Part shown: positions 46,891-56,820 of the stretch, in pieces | How positions within the stretch are numbered: the first letter of the stretch is position 1 | How the letters are laid out: every line of letters starts with the position of its first letter | Assembly: GCA_028285545.1 (NCBI GenBank) | Contig: JANQPA010000100.1 | Coordinates: 1 to 64,000 of the forward strand | DNA: 64,000 nucleotides | Direction: 5' to 3' | From: Saprospiraceae bacterium | Lineage (GTDB): Bacteria > Bacteroidota > Bacteroidia > Chitinophagales > Saprospiraceae | The notes under the pieces: generated by a model | Told to the model about the DNA's origin: nothing | Seen by the model: the letters and a program-made list of their open reading frames with translations, nothing else | Databases searched by the model: none | Program-made: the position numbers and the translations under genes

Positions 46891-46968
46891 GTAGAAAGTA
46901 AAAGGTAGAAAGTAGAAAGGTCAGTCCTTCTACTTTCTACCTTCTACTTTCTACCTTTTACTTTCTAC
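46891..46968. repeat. perfect 25-bp word-repeat hairpin (GTAGAAAG type)
   Basis: Positions 46891-46915 and 46944-46968 are exact reverse complements, made of GTAGAAAG words. Additional copies lie in the loop. The right arm touches the stop codon of the TonB receptor. The same word forms the hairpin at 26631-26731. Confidence 0.9.
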
Positions 46969-49373
46969 TAAAATTGAAGCCTATACATAAAGTCGGGGAA
47001 AAATCCAATTTGATTCACTTCATTAACCTGATTGGTTACCCGGTTATATCTTCTGACAAAGACATTTTCGTTATTGGTAACATTTTGAATATCGAAATAG
47101 AATTGATGAGAAAGCTTGGCCGTTTTGCTGTTGATTTGGAAGCCCATTTTAAAGTCCCATCGAAAATAAGGGTCAAAACGCTCGCTAAAAGCCAATTCCT
47201 CCAATAAAATTTCTCTTCCTGTCATTTGGGAAGCCTCCAGATTTACCGGTGTGTAGGGGCGTCCGCCTGCAAAGGTGACCTTGGTGTCCAGCGTGAAAGC
47301 ATTGCGCCGGGCTTTACCTACTTTAAATTCTTTTCCCGCTAAAATATTTAGGACATATTGGTTATTAAAAGCAGTACTTCGCTCAACTCCGTCGCTGCCC
47401 TCATATTTTGAATCAAATAAGGAAGCAGTAAGTAGGCTATAAAAACCTTGGCTGAAAAATTTCTCTATTGTCAACTCAATTCCGGTGTTATATCCTGTCC
47501 CTTCATTTACCAGGCCAAAACGATCATCGGGAAAAACGAAATCTGCGCCTGCATTTAGTAAAGAAAAGCTGCTAGCCAGAGGTTCTACCGGAACATTTTC
47601 AATAATTTGATAATAAGTTTCAATTTTAGCTCTCCAATCTTTGGCAAACTTCCAATCATAGCCCAAAACGAAATGATGACTGCGAGTAAACTCAAGATCT
47701 TTATTGGTTTGTTCAAATACTCCAGGGCTAACTTCTTCTTCCAGAAGTAAAACCGGAAGAGCTTGTTCCTGATGATGCATACCGTACCCAAGGTTAAGAG
47801 CCTTTCCAGGGCTAAAATTCCAGTTCACGGCAGCTCTTGGTTCCAAAGCAAAGGTGCTGTTTAAGGTTAAATGCTGGAGATGAAGCCCAGTATTTAACAC
47901 CCATTTTCGGCTTAACTTGTATTGCCCTTGTGCATAGGCTTGAAGCATAGTAGATCCTTCATTGAAATCAAATATGGTAACCCAATCTGGCAAACCGTCA
48001 TCATCTAAGTCGGGGCGATCTTCTCGGTCTCTTGTAAAAATGTCATTTTGAAAACGTTCAATAAGGAATCCAGCACGTGCAGTAAATCGAGCATTGAATT
48101 TTTTGTTGATATATGAATTCAGAGAAAAACGCTGTACAAAATTATCCGCCTCAACAATCCGAAATTTAAATTCATCTTCTTGGTTTAAATTTTGATATCT
48201 ATCTTCATTATACTCATTTCCTGAAACTGAGGCCGAAATAATGGTTCTGGCATAAGTAGTATTATTGATCAGGTAATTATGTTTCAAACCTATCACCCCA
48301 AAGATGGATTCGGCGAATGCATCTTCATCTTCAGCAGCGAAAAGGTCATCCTCTTCCAGTTCTGCACCCAAAAAATCAATATCACTTCTACCTGCCATAC
48401 CAAACAAGGTAAATTTTCCGGCAGGACCATTTCCAAAATCTATTTTAAAACCAATATCCTGATAATTTGGAGAAGCATTGGTGCCTATGGGCAATCCCAA
48501 ATCTGATGCAATCGATACAAAAGAATACCTGCCTGCCACCAGAAATGACCCTTTATGGTTTTTATTGAGAGGTCCTTCTGCCATTACTTCTATCCCACTC
48601 ACTGCTCCTACTTGAACCATAAATTCATATTTATCCTTATTCCCGCTTCGGAAATTAAGATCAAAAACACCAGCCAAAGCATTTCCATATTCAGCTGGAA
48701 AGGCACTGGTCAGAAAGTCGGAATTACGCAATAAATTAGGATTTAAGGCACTTACCGGCCCCCCGGTGGTTCCCAAGGTAGAAAAGTGATTAGGGTTGGG
48801 GATAGGAATACCTTCCAATCGCCACAGTACTCCAGTAGGGGAATTTCCTCTGATTACAATATCATTTCTGGAATCATCAGCAGTTGAGACTCCTGCAAAA
48901 TTCCCGGCCAGGCGCGCCACATCACTTCGCCCTCCCGAAAAGCGATTCACTTCTTCTAAGGAAAAAGTTCTGGCTGAAATGGTCGCCATTTCATTTTGGG
49001 CCTTATCCTTTCCAACTGATTCACTGGCCTTCACCACCACTTCTTCTAATTGTTCTACCGCTTCTTCCAGTCCTATGTTTAAAATTACCTCTTTACCTGC
49101 CGTTACTACAATATTGGGGATCGTAATGGGGTCATAGCCGATATAACTAACCCTTATGGTTCTTCGGCCCAGATCAACCTCCTCCAGTCTAAAATTACCA
49201 TCAATATCACTACTGGTGCCTTTTACCTGTTCACCGAGTAGTTCTATGGTTGCACCAATTAAAGGAGTTTCGCTTTGTTTATCCTGGACTGTTCCTTTAA
49301 TTACTTGTTTTTGAGCCAGCATACCTATTACAAAAGAAAATACAAACAGAAGAGTGAGTGTTAGCTTTTTCAT
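46968..49373 (-). CDS. TonB-dependent receptor with carboxypeptidase-like N-domain
   Basis: An 801-residue outer membrane receptor. After a signal peptide (ending near MLAQ) comes a carboxypeptidase-regulatory-like domain (about 25-110, IKGTVQDKQSETPLIGATIE), then a plug domain (about 130-240, FSGGRSDVARLAGNFAGVST and NDIVIRGNSPTGVLWRLEG). The barrel follows to the C-terminus, ending in FFPDFMYRLQF. It lacks an obvious SusD neighbour, so it is not a Sus pair; it may take up siderophores or oligomers. It is monocistronic. Confidence 0.95.
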   Translation of the reverse strand: MKKLTLTLLFVFSFVIGMLAQKQVIKGTVQDKQSETPLIGATIELLGEQVKGTSSDIDGNFRLEEVDLGRRTIRVSYIGYDPITIPNIVVTAGKEVILNIGLEEAVEQLEEVVVKASESVGKDKAQNEMATISARTFSLEEVNRFSGGRSDVARLAGNFAGVSTADDSRNDIVIRGNSPTGVLWRLEGIPIPNPNHFSTLGTTGGPVSALNPNLLRNSDFLTSAFPAEYGNALAGVFDLNFRSGNKDKYEFMVQVGAVSGIEVMAEGPLNKNHKGSFLVAGRYSFVSIASDLGLPIGTNASPNYQDIGFKIDFGNGPAGKFTLFGMAGRSDIDFLGAELEEDDLFAAEDEDAFAESIFGVIGLKHNYLINNTTYARTIISASVSGNEYNEDRYQNLNQEDEFKFRIVEADNFVQRFSLNSYINKKFNARFTARAGFLIERFQNDIFTRDREDRPDLDDDGLPDWVTIFDFNEGSTMLQAYAQGQYKLSRKWVLNTGLHLQHLTLNSTFALEPRAAVNWNFSPGKALNLGYGMHHQEQALPVLLLEEEVSPGVFEQTNKDLEFTRSHHFVLGYDWKFAKDWRAKIETYYQIIENVPVEPLASSFSLLNAGADFVFPDDRFGLVNEGTGYNTGIELTIEKFFSQGFYSLLTASLFDSKYEGSDGVERSTAFNNQYVLNILAGKEFKVGKARRNAFTLDTKVTFAGGRPYTPVNLEASQMTGREILLEELAFSERFDPYFRWDFKMGFQINSKTAKLSHQFYFDIQNVTNNENVFVRRYNRVTNQVNEVNQIGFFPDFMYRLQF

Positions 49374-49612
49374 GAATGAAATTTAATTTAGAAAATCAGG
49401 GTCAATGTAGAATTCATGTATGCAATGTTTTCTTTTTTTAGCTGGCATGAAGGCGAATTATGGTGAGTTGTTGAATTTTAGGAATGAATTGTAAAATGAA
49501 GCTGGTAAAAAAAATTAGGGCTCGATTAAACCCTGTAACGATTCATTAGTCTAATGGAAAACCATTAATAACAATCGGCATCAATTCCTTTGATGTTTTT
49601 AAATTTTGAAAA

Positions 49613-50050
49613 ATGAAACTATTCAGCTCTTTAAAAGTGACCTTAGCTCTTGCTGCTTTATTTCTAACAACCCAAATGTCATTTGCAAACACCATTATCC
49701 CTGAAAAGAAAGATTTGCCCCCAAACTGGGAAAAGTTAGGTACCAGAAAGGTTAATTACAAAGCAGAAAAAGACGTCATTATGGTCACCAGATGGGAAGG
49801 CCGCTTTAATGCCATCAAATTGAAGGTAGAAAAATCTCCCGTTAATGTACATCGTTTTGTTATTTTCTACCGCAATGGTCAAAAACAAGAAGTAAAGGTT
49901 CGCAAAAAGATAAATGCTGGCGGATCTACCAGAGTGATTAACCTCAAAGGAAACAGTAGAAGAGTAATTAACAGAGTAGAATTTTGGTATGACACTAAAG
50001 GAATACAAGATAAAAGGGCCAAAGTAGAACTATGGGGACGGCACGTTTAA
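49613..50050 (+). CDS. exported DUF2541-like protein
   Basis: A 145-residue exported protein with a signal peptide (about 1-25). The pattern NWEKLGTRKVNYKAEKDVIM, RFNAIKLKVEKSPVNVHRFV and RRVINRVEFWYDT, with YRNGQKQEVKVRKKINAGGS in between, is that of the DUF2541 family, a small beta-sandwich. Function unknown. A terminator 76 bp downstream shows it is monocistronic. The many Lys/Arg residues make it basic, perhaps for surface or nucleic-acid binding. Confidence 0.72.
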   Translation: MKLFSSLKVTLALAALFLTTQMSFANTIIPEKKDLPPNWEKLGTRKVNYKAEKDVIMVTRWEGRFNAIKLKVEKSPVNVHRFVIFYRNGQKQEVKVRKKINAGGSTRVINLKGNSRRVINRVEFWYDTKGIQDKRAKVELWGRHV

Positions 50051-50126
50051 AAAATAGAATTAGCATTTTCCCAAAAACTTTAAAAAAATAGCTAAACACC
50101 CCAATAATATACTTGAAGCATTTTTT

Positions 50127-50168
50127 GCTGGCGAATAAGGCACCAGGTCTTATTCGCCAGCCTTTTTT
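50127..50168 (+). terminator. intrinsic terminator
   Basis: GCTGGCGAATAAG (50127-50139) and CTTATTCGCCAGC (50149-50161) are exact complements, followed by a T run (50163-50168). It ends the 49613-50050 transcript. Confidence 0.93.
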
Positions 50169-50218
50169 ATTTTGGTTCATTTGAAAAACTTTCAATAATT
50201 TGGATTCAAATAACCACT

Positions 50219-51883
50219 ATGAAAAAAGCTTTCATTTTTTTATTGGTCGGCAGTATTTATGCTTGTTCTTCCAATGTAAGTGAACAGGAAAACCTTAATT
50301 CCGCTTATGGAACTGTTTCTAGCGCGTCTCCTGAGGCCAGTCTAGCCGGCATAGATATTTTAAAAAAAGGAGGTAACGCTATTGATGCGGCCGTGGCTAT
50401 TTCCTTTACTCTTGGTGTAACAGAGCTTGCTATGTCAGGGCTGGGTGGCGGCTCGCAAGTTTTATTCGCGCCAGTGGGGCAGGCTCCAATTTCTATAAAT
50501 GGCACAACATATTCCCCAGCTTCAAGTCCCAGAGATGCAGTTAAATCAGATTTAAAATACCATACTCGAAGTACCATACCCTCCACCGTAAAAGTGATGG
50601 ATTATATTTGGAAAAAATATGGTAGTGGAAAATTAAGCTGGGCAGAACTATTAGAACCGGCTATAAAGTATGCAGAAGATGGTTTTGCAGTGGGTCCTTT
50701 TCGTCATATGGTTTATAAAAAATATGAAAAATCTTTATCAGAAAGTCCACATCATACCCAGTTTTTTCTTTTGAAGGACGGAAGAATTCCAGGACCTGGT
50801 GATACCATTCAACAATTGGTGCTGGCGGGTACGCTTAAAAGATTGGCACAATTTGGTGCCGATGATTTTTATCAAGGAGAGATCGCAAAAGAGATAGCCC
50901 AGGATATGGCTGAAAACGAAGGGTGGATAAGCTTCGAAGACCTTCAATCCTTCCCAAACCCTCAAGAGTTAAAACCTTTAAATATTAACTATAGAGATCA
51001 TCAGGTTTATTCTCAACCTCCACCCTGCGGTGGTTGGACCACCTTACTAATATTAAATCTTTTAGCCGAAAGTCCTGCTGATCAATTACAATATGGAACC
51101 TCTGAGCGCATTATGAAGTTGGCAGAAGCCTTAGCTTTGGCCCATATAGATCGACGAGATAGCCCAGTGACTGACTTAAAAGATTATCACCAGGCGGTAA
51201 ACGAAAAATTATCCCAAAAACATACCAACTATCTCCTAAATACTTCCAGTAACTCTACCCTTTCTCTAAAGGAAAAAGAAGGAGAAACCACTCATTTTTC
51301 GGTAGTTGATAAAGAAGGAAATGCTGTGGCCATTACCGCCAGCATCAATGCTTATTTCGGTGCCAAAGCCGCTTCCCCAAAACTTGGTTTTTTATATAAC
51401 ACCTATATGGATGATTTCAAATTAGGTGAACCGGATCATCCTTTTGCTATTCGGCCTTTGGCAATGGCATATTCCTCCATGAGCCCAACCATTGTTCAAA
51501 AAAACGGGGAAACAAAATTGATTATCGGAAGTCCGGGCTCTGCCCGAATAATTTCATCAGTTGCTCAACTCACCCAATTGTGGATTGATAGTGAGTTAGG
51601 AATAGAGAAAATTGTGGCCTTACCTAGATTTCATACGGTTCGCCACAAGTTTTATGCTGAAGACATGCCTGCTATTCCCAATGAATGGGTTCAGCTTTTG
51701 CGAAAAAAAGGATTTACCATAGGTTATCCAACCTATGATTTAACTACAGGTAATCTTAATGCCTATTTTGGAGGTGTTCATGCTATCGCTTTAGAAAACG
51801 GGATTTGGGTAGGAGCAGCGGATCCAAGAAGAGATGGGCTTGTTTTATCAAATGGTTTCCCAAGTGACCAATCTCATGATTAG
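50219..51883 (+). CDS. gamma-glutamyltransferase lipoprotein
   Basis: A 554-residue Ntn hydrolase with a lipobox (SIYACSS, Cys16). It is closer to canonical gamma-glutamyltransferases than the paralogue at 24234: ILKKGGNAIDAAVAISFTLG and SGLGGGSQ, then the autocleavage Thr in GETTHFSVVDKEGNAVA. The terminal region has IGSPGSARIISSVAQL. It should cleave gamma-glutamyl bonds, such as those of glutathione, at the cell surface or in the periplasm. It is 63 bp upstream of the cupredoxin-like gene. Confidence 0.93.
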   Translation: MKKAFIFLLVGSIYACSSNVSEQENLNSAYGTVSSASPEASLAGIDILKKGGNAIDAAVAISFTLGVTELAMSGLGGGSQVLFAPVGQAPISINGTTYSPASSPRDAVKSDLKYHTRSTIPSTVKVMDYIWKKYGSGKLSWAELLEPAIKYAEDGFAVGPFRHMVYKKYEKSLSESPHHTQFFLLKDGRIPGPGDTIQQLVLAGTLKRLAQFGADDFYQGEIAKEIAQDMAENEGWISFEDLQSFPNPQELKPLNINYRDHQVYSQPPPCGGWTTLLILNLLAESPADQLQYGTSERIMKLAEALALAHIDRRDSPVTDLKDYHQAVNEKLSQKHTNYLLNTSSNSTLSLKEKEGETTHFSVVDKEGNAVAITASINAYFGAKAASPKLGFLYNTYMDDFKLGEPDHPFAIRPLAMAYSSMSPTIVQKNGETKLIIGSPGSARIISSVAQLTQLWIDSELGIEKIVALPRFHTVRHKFYAEDMPAIPNEWVQLLRKKGFTIGYPTYDLTTGNLNAYFGGVHAIALENGIWVGAADPRRDGLVLSNGFPSDQSHD

Positions 51884-51946
51884 ATTTGACTAAGCCATTA
51901 TTTTTTAGTTAATTTTGAAATTGAACTTTTAATCAATTACCGATTC

Positions 51947-52627
51947 ATGTCCAACAAATTATTGATTCTCCCAATTTGTATAATCATTTCAACTTTATTA
52001 CATGGCCAAGGGGCTGGCAAAAATAAAATATACGGCCACATCACACTTTCATCCAATAAATCTGTTATTGTCAGAGGAGATGGTTATAATAAAGATGGTT
52101 CAAAAGTGATGCATTCTGCTGATCCCATGGCCATGGCGGAAAGAAATGTGATCATCAGCTTCCACCCTCTAAGTTTTACACCTGATTTGACTCCTACAGC
52201 CGATGCTTATATAACTCAAAAGGAGCAAACTTTCATTCCTATGGTCTTGCCGGTAGTTGTTGGAACAACGGTTTATTTTGTGAATGAGGACCAATTTTTC
52301 CATAATGTTTATTCCAACACTCCTCGATCGCGATTTAACATTGGAAGGAGGCCCCCAGGCAACTCCTATGCTCAGAAAATCAAAAAATCTGGTGTGGTAA
52401 AGTTGTCTTGCGATATTCACACACATATGAGTGGTATGGTATTGGGATTGGACACCCCTTATTTTACACGTATTGACGAAAAAGGACAATACCTGATTTC
52501 AGATCTTCCAGATGGTAAATATAGGATGGAAGTGTTCCATCCTCAATTTCAGACCGCCTTTTCCGAGATAATTGAGCTCAAAGGAGGGATAAGCCTACAA
52601 AAAAAGATAAATTTGAGTAAGCCTTAG
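51947..52627 (+). CDS. cupredoxin-like periplasmic protein
   Basis: A 226-residue exported protein. It has a signal peptide (ending near LHGQ), and a blue-copper-like fold with probable ligands His119 (FFHNVYS), Cys155, His158 and Met161/Met164 (LSCDIHTHMSGMV). The following segment (GQYLISDLPDGKYRMEVFHP) resembles a carboxypeptidase-regulatory domain. The pattern is that of plastocyanin-like proteins near c-type cytochrome or methylamine-utilisation genes. It lies 19 bp before the next membrane protein, and a two-component pair follows. Copper binding is inferred from motif only. Confidence 0.82.
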   Translation: MSNKLLILPICIIISTLLHGQGAGKNKIYGHITLSSNKSVIVRGDGYNKDGSKVMHSADPMAMAERNVIISFHPLSFTPDLTPTADAYITQKEQTFIPMVLPVVVGTTVYFVNEDQFFHNVYSNTPRSRFNIGRRPPGNSYAQKIKKSGVVKLSCDIHTHMSGMVLGLDTPYFTRIDEKGQYLISDLPDGKYRMEVFHPQFQTAFSEIIELKGGISLQKKINLSKP

Positions 52628-52646
52628 CCATTGTAATTAAAATTTG

Positions 52647-53867
52647 ATGCTTCGATCCAAAATTTTTCTTCTTTTTTTGTGTTTGTTTTCTTCAACTGCT
52701 TGTTTTGGTCAACTCCAGATAGCATTTAATGCCAACCTGGATATGGAACTGAGCAAGGGAGGTGATCTCTCTCATTATTATTATAATGAAATCCACAATA
52801 GTATTACTGATTGGCATTTTGACCTGAGTCAGGCCAACTTAATGGCAAGCTTTATTTTTTCCGAACAATGGAAAATTAATGGAAGATTGCTTATGAAGCG
52901 CAGACTGGGATTAGAATTTGAACAGCTGCGAATCCCTCAACTAAATATCCAGTGGTTTCCTAAAGAAAAAAATTACAGTCTTACATTAGGTCGTTTTATC
53001 AATCCCTTCGGTTCTTTTAATGAAAAGCAATTATCCACTCAACGAACCTTTATTAGCATTCCCCTGGCCTATTCCTACTATCATAATGTGTCTCAGGAGG
53101 TAGGTTTGATGTTAACTGGTGGTAGGTTTTATAAGATTCAGCATAGTGGGAGTGTTGACTGGGGTACTACCAATCAATACTATGGAGGGTATGTTACAGG
53201 CTTACAATTCAACTGGTGGTCAGATGCCCCGAAACCTACAAGCCTTAAAGTAGCCCTTACTAATGGGGCCTCAAATATCCAGCAAATTTTGTCTAGCCCC
53301 CTCAGCTTAGGACTTGTCAGCCGTTTGCAGATCCAGCCAAGCTATTTTTGGAAGCAAGGCTTCTCTTTAAGTTTTGGAAGTTTTATGGAATCTGCGGAAA
53401 TCAATAAATCCATTTCTGAATTAAATCAGTATTATCAATTATTAATTGGTACGGATTACAGTTTGGGATCGGGATTTTTCTCTTTTTCGGGCGAATTAAC
53501 TGCTGCTTTTTATAAAGTCCCTGTGTTTGATCCAGAAACTATGGTATTTTTAGGTGATGCTGATCCCATTTCCCAGCGATTAAGTAGTTTTTCTACTTAT
53601 TTTGATGTTAAATATGAACCCCCATTTTTCTCAGGAAGTTTTTTAGCCTATCGGATTGACGCCTTAATTTTTGGAAGAGCCGATATTGATGGCTTGGATA
53701 ACGACAATTGGGATAATAGTGTGCTTCGTCATTCTATAGGTCTGGGGTATAAGGTACTACCCTTTCTTCTTTTGCGAACCATGATCTCAACCCAGTCTGT
53801 TCAAAATAAGCCACAATGGGATACCAGACAAAGAGCCTTCAGGCTTATGTTGACCCTTCATTATTAA
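52647..53867 (+). CDS. outer membrane porin-like protein
   Basis: A 406-residue exported beta-barrel protein from the ATG at 52647. It has a signal peptide (ending near CFGQ), then regular aromatic strands (YSLTLGRFINPFGSFNEKQL; GFFSFSGELTAAFYKVPVF), and ends AFRLMLTLHY. I see no named family; DcaP/OprO-type porins are possible. It lies between the cupredoxin-like protein and the sensor kinase, so the three probably work together in envelope sensing or redox. Confidence 0.75.
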   Translation: MLRSKIFLLFLCLFSSTACFGQLQIAFNANLDMELSKGGDLSHYYYNEIHNSITDWHFDLSQANLMASFIFSEQWKINGRLLMKRRLGLEFEQLRIPQLNIQWFPKEKNYSLTLGRFINPFGSFNEKQLSTQRTFISIPLAYSYYHNVSQEVGLMLTGGRFYKIQHSGSVDWGTTNQYYGGYVTGLQFNWWSDAPKPTSLKVALTNGASNIQQILSSPLSLGLVSRLQIQPSYFWKQGFSLSFGSFMESAEINKSISELNQYYQLLIGTDYSLGSGFFSFSGELTAAFYKVPVFDPETMVFLGDADPISQRLSSFSTYFDVKYEPPFFSGSFLAYRIDALIFGRADIDGLDNDNWDNSVLRHSIGLGYKVLPFLLLRTMISTQSVQNKPQWDTRQRAFRLMLTLHY

Positions 53868-53888
53868 ACAAACTGACTGTTATTTTAA

Positions 53889-56159
53889 ATGAAACTCAAC
53901 ACAAAATATTTTCTACTATGGTATTTCTTCTTTAGCGTCATTGGACTATATGGCCAAAACTACATTTCTTATTTTGACCATAGCAACACTTTTCAAAAAA
54001 AGGCGGAGCAATTTCTAATTCAGGATCAAATAGAGGAATTAATCGCTTATGTTGAAATCTTTATTGCCGAAAAAAGAGATCCAAAAGAATTGGCCTTTGC
54101 CAATTTCTATCTTGGTGAAGCCCATTTGCTTTTAGGTAATTTCATCAAGTCGAAAAATAATTTTGGTGAAGCCTTACTACATTTCAACCAGGAAAATCAC
54201 TCAACAGGGCTTGCTGCTACCCATCTCAAACTAGGGAATATTGCCTTTTATGAAGGTTTTATGGAAGAGGCTGAAAAACATTATTCCTTTGCTTATGATT
54301 TAGAAAAAGAGATAGATATCCCACAGATCCAATATGAAATAGGACAAAACTGGGCTACCATCTATAGTAATCAACAAAATTTTGAGGGCAGTATGACCAT
54401 GCTCAAAGTGGCCCTGGAAGCCAGTAAAGCACTTAAACCTGAAAAAGCAAGTTTAATCTATAATCAGATTTCAACCAATTATCATTCAATTGGAGAGTTG
54501 GACTCCGCCATTTTTTATTTTGAAAAATTATTAGAGTTAAAAAATTCTGTAGCGGACACCTCCGGCCTCATAAGTGACCTCAGTGCTTTAGGCAATTTAT
54601 ACAGTGAACTTGGAGATCATGTACAAGCCCAGGATCATTTAGTCAATGCCCTAGGCAAGGCCGAACAACTTCAGGATACTTTTTCATTAATGTCCTTATA
54701 CACGGATATTAGCAAAGTATACTCTGCTCAGGGAATTTGGACAAAAGCCACTGAATATGCCTTGAAGGGGATTGATATGGCCCGTGCAAAAGGGATTGAA
54801 TTTATTGAAGCCCAAAACTTAAAAAATTATGGCTTCATCCTGGAACAAAAGGGGGAAACCAATGCTGCCCTTGATCAATATCATCAGGCATTGGATTTAT
54901 TTAAGGCCCTTAATAATCCACTAAATCTGGTAGATATCCAACTTCGCATTGGAGAACTTCTTCAGGATCAACAAGACTTTGCCAGTGCTAAAGGTTTTTT
55001 GGAAGAAGCTTTAAATATCCGTACACAGAACAATGACAAAATGGGGGTTTTGGATTCTAAAGTATTGTTAGGAGAATTGGAATTAAAGCAAAAAAAATAC
55101 CGGCAATCTATTCAGATTCTGGAAAGTTGTATTGACCTGGCTACTGAGCTCGACAACAAAAATGCATTAATGAAAATCTACCAATTGTTAGGAGCTGCTC
55201 ATTCGGAGCTTCAACAATATCAAAAAGCCCTTGGTTATTTCACCCAGCATAATGAAATTAAATACAGCCTTCTACAAGTCAATAATATTAGGGAGGTAAA
55301 TAAGATAGAAGCTCAATTCCAATCCGCAAAAAAGGATAAGGAAATTGCCCAGCAGCGAGCTGAACTGGAACAGCAAAAAGCCAAAATTCAACAGCGTAAT
55401 TATCAAAATGCCTTGTTAATAGCTGGCTTAATCATTTTTATGTTATTGGCTGGTTCTTTTTACTTTTTCAACTATAAAAACAAGCAGATTAATCGCCAAA
55501 AAATCGAGGTGCTAACGAAAGAAAAAGAAACCCAACGATTAAAGGCCATATTGGAAGGTGAGGAAAATGAACGACGGCGCATTGCCAGAGAATTACACGA
55601 TGGTTTGGGTGCTTCCTTGGCTACCGTTAAAATGCAGATCAATGCTGTATCGACCAAGTTTCCTGACATTAAAAATCACAGCAGTTATCTCAAAGCTGAA
55701 AATCTCATTGACGATGCTTGTCAAAATGTACGGGAGATTTCTCATAATATGATGCCTACTATTTTAGAAGAGCATGGACTGGAACATGCCCTTGGAAATG
55801 TGTGCGAAAAATTTGCACATGCCTATAAAATAGATATTGAGTTCATTCCTTTTGGTTTGGAACAAAACATTGATAAAGGCATCCAGATAGCAATTTTTAG
55901 GATTACCCAAGAATTGTTAAAGAATATAGTTAAACATGCTCAGGCTCAGGAAGTGATTGTACAATTAACGGCTGAAGATCAAAAACTCAATCTCATTGTT
56001 GAAGATGATGGTATTGGATTTGAACCAAAAGATTTATTAAATAAAGACGGGATTGGCCTCCAAAACATACGATCAAGGGCAGAATACCTGAACGGACAAA
56101 TTGATATTGTAAGCAATAAAGGAGAAGGGACGACCTTCACCATTGATATCCCTCTATAA
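53889..56159 (+). CDS. TPR sensor histidine kinase, NarL-type partner
   Basis: A 756-residue kinase with a signal peptide or first helix, then TPR repeats over about 40-470 (with IYNQISTNYHSIGELDSAIF and YHQALDLFKALNNPLN). One membrane helix (about 513-530, LLIAGLIIFMLLAGSFYFF) is followed by HisKA_3, with His570 in RRRIARELHDGLGASLATVK. An HATPase domain with LLKNIVKHAQAQEV and DGIGLQNIRSRAEYL follows. Such TPR-kinase proteins are a Bacteroidota speciality. Its regulator follows after 10 bp. Confidence 0.95.
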   Translation: MKLNTKYFLLWYFFFSVIGLYGQNYISYFDHSNTFQKKAEQFLIQDQIEELIAYVEIFIAEKRDPKELAFANFYLGEAHLLLGNFIKSKNNFGEALLHFNQENHSTGLAATHLKLGNIAFYEGFMEEAEKHYSFAYDLEKEIDIPQIQYEIGQNWATIYSNQQNFEGSMTMLKVALEASKALKPEKASLIYNQISTNYHSIGELDSAIFYFEKLLELKNSVADTSGLISDLSALGNLYSELGDHVQAQDHLVNALGKAEQLQDTFSLMSLYTDISKVYSAQGIWTKATEYALKGIDMARAKGIEFIEAQNLKNYGFILEQKGETNAALDQYHQALDLFKALNNPLNLVDIQLRIGELLQDQQDFASAKGFLEEALNIRTQNNDKMGVLDSKVLLGELELKQKKYRQSIQILESCIDLATELDNKNALMKIYQLLGAAHSELQQYQKALGYFTQHNEIKYSLLQVNNIREVNKIEAQFQSAKKDKEIAQQRAELEQQKAKIQQRNYQNALLIAGLIIFMLLAGSFYFFNYKNKQINRQKIEVLTKEKETQRLKAILEGEENERRRIARELHDGLGASLATVKMQINAVSTKFPDIKNHSSYLKAENLIDDACQNVREISHNMMPTILEEHGLEHALGNVCEKFAHAYKIDIEFIPFGLEQNIDKGIQIAIFRITQELLKNIVKHAQAQEVIVQLTAEDQKLNLIVEDDGIGFEPKDLLNKDGIGLQNIRSRAEYLNGQIDIVSNKGEGTTFTIDIPL

Positions 56160-56169
56160 AAATTGAATT

Positions 56170-56811
56170 ATGATAGACACTTTATTGGTTGATGATCACC
56201 AGATAATAATTGACGGCTTAAAAACTCTCTTGGAGGGGGAAACAGATATTGGAAAGATATTGGAAGCACAAAATGGTGAAAGCACCTTAAACATACTGAA
56301 AGATAATAAGGTTGATTTAATTTTATTAGACATCAACTTACCTGATAAAAGTGGCTTTGAAATCTGTAAAATAATTAAAGGTGACTATCCGGATATCAAA
56401 ATTATTGCCCTGACCATGCATGATGCTGCCGCCTATATATCCAAAATGATTAAGTCTGGGGTAGACGGCTATATTCTAAAAAATACAGGCAAAGAAGAAT
56501 TATTACAGGCTATCCGTACCGTTATGGAGGGAGAACGATATTTCAGCAAGGAAGTAACCGATGCTTTAATTGCTGGCACCCCCAAATCTCGCAAACCCAG
56601 AACCAGTGATTTCATCCAAAAACTGACCAGGCGTGAAAAAGAAGTCCTCCAATTGATTGTAGAGGAGTTAACAACGGATGAAATAGCCGGTAAATTATTT
56701 ATCTCTGCCACTACCGTAATTTCCCACAGGAAAAGCCTGTTGAGGAAATTAAATGCTAAAAATACCGCTGGTTTGGTGAAGGCTGCTTTTGAGTTTGGTC
56801 TTTTAGAATAG
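56170..56811 (+). CDS. NarL/LuxR-type response regulator
   Basis: A 213-residue regulator. The receiver domain has Asp8/Asp9 and acceptor Asp54 in ILLDINLPDKSGFE, and Lys in GYILKNTGKEELLQ near 104. The C-terminal LuxR helix-turn-helix is LTRREKEVLQLIVEEL, then TTDEIAGKLFISATTVISHR. It is the cognate partner of the TPR kinase just upstream. Targets may include the cupredoxin and porin genes before it, by context only. Confidence 0.95.
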   Translation: MIDTLLVDDHQIIIDGLKTLLEGETDIGKILEAQNGESTLNILKDNKVDLILLDINLPDKSGFEICKIIKGDYPDIKIIALTMHDAAAYISKMIKSGVDGYILKNTGKEELLQAIRTVMEGERYFSKEVTDALIAGTPKSRKPRTSDFIQKLTRREKEVLQLIVEELTTDEIAGKLFISATTVISHRKSLLRKLNAKNTAGLVKAAFEFGLLE

Positions 56812-56820
56812 ACATGGCCT

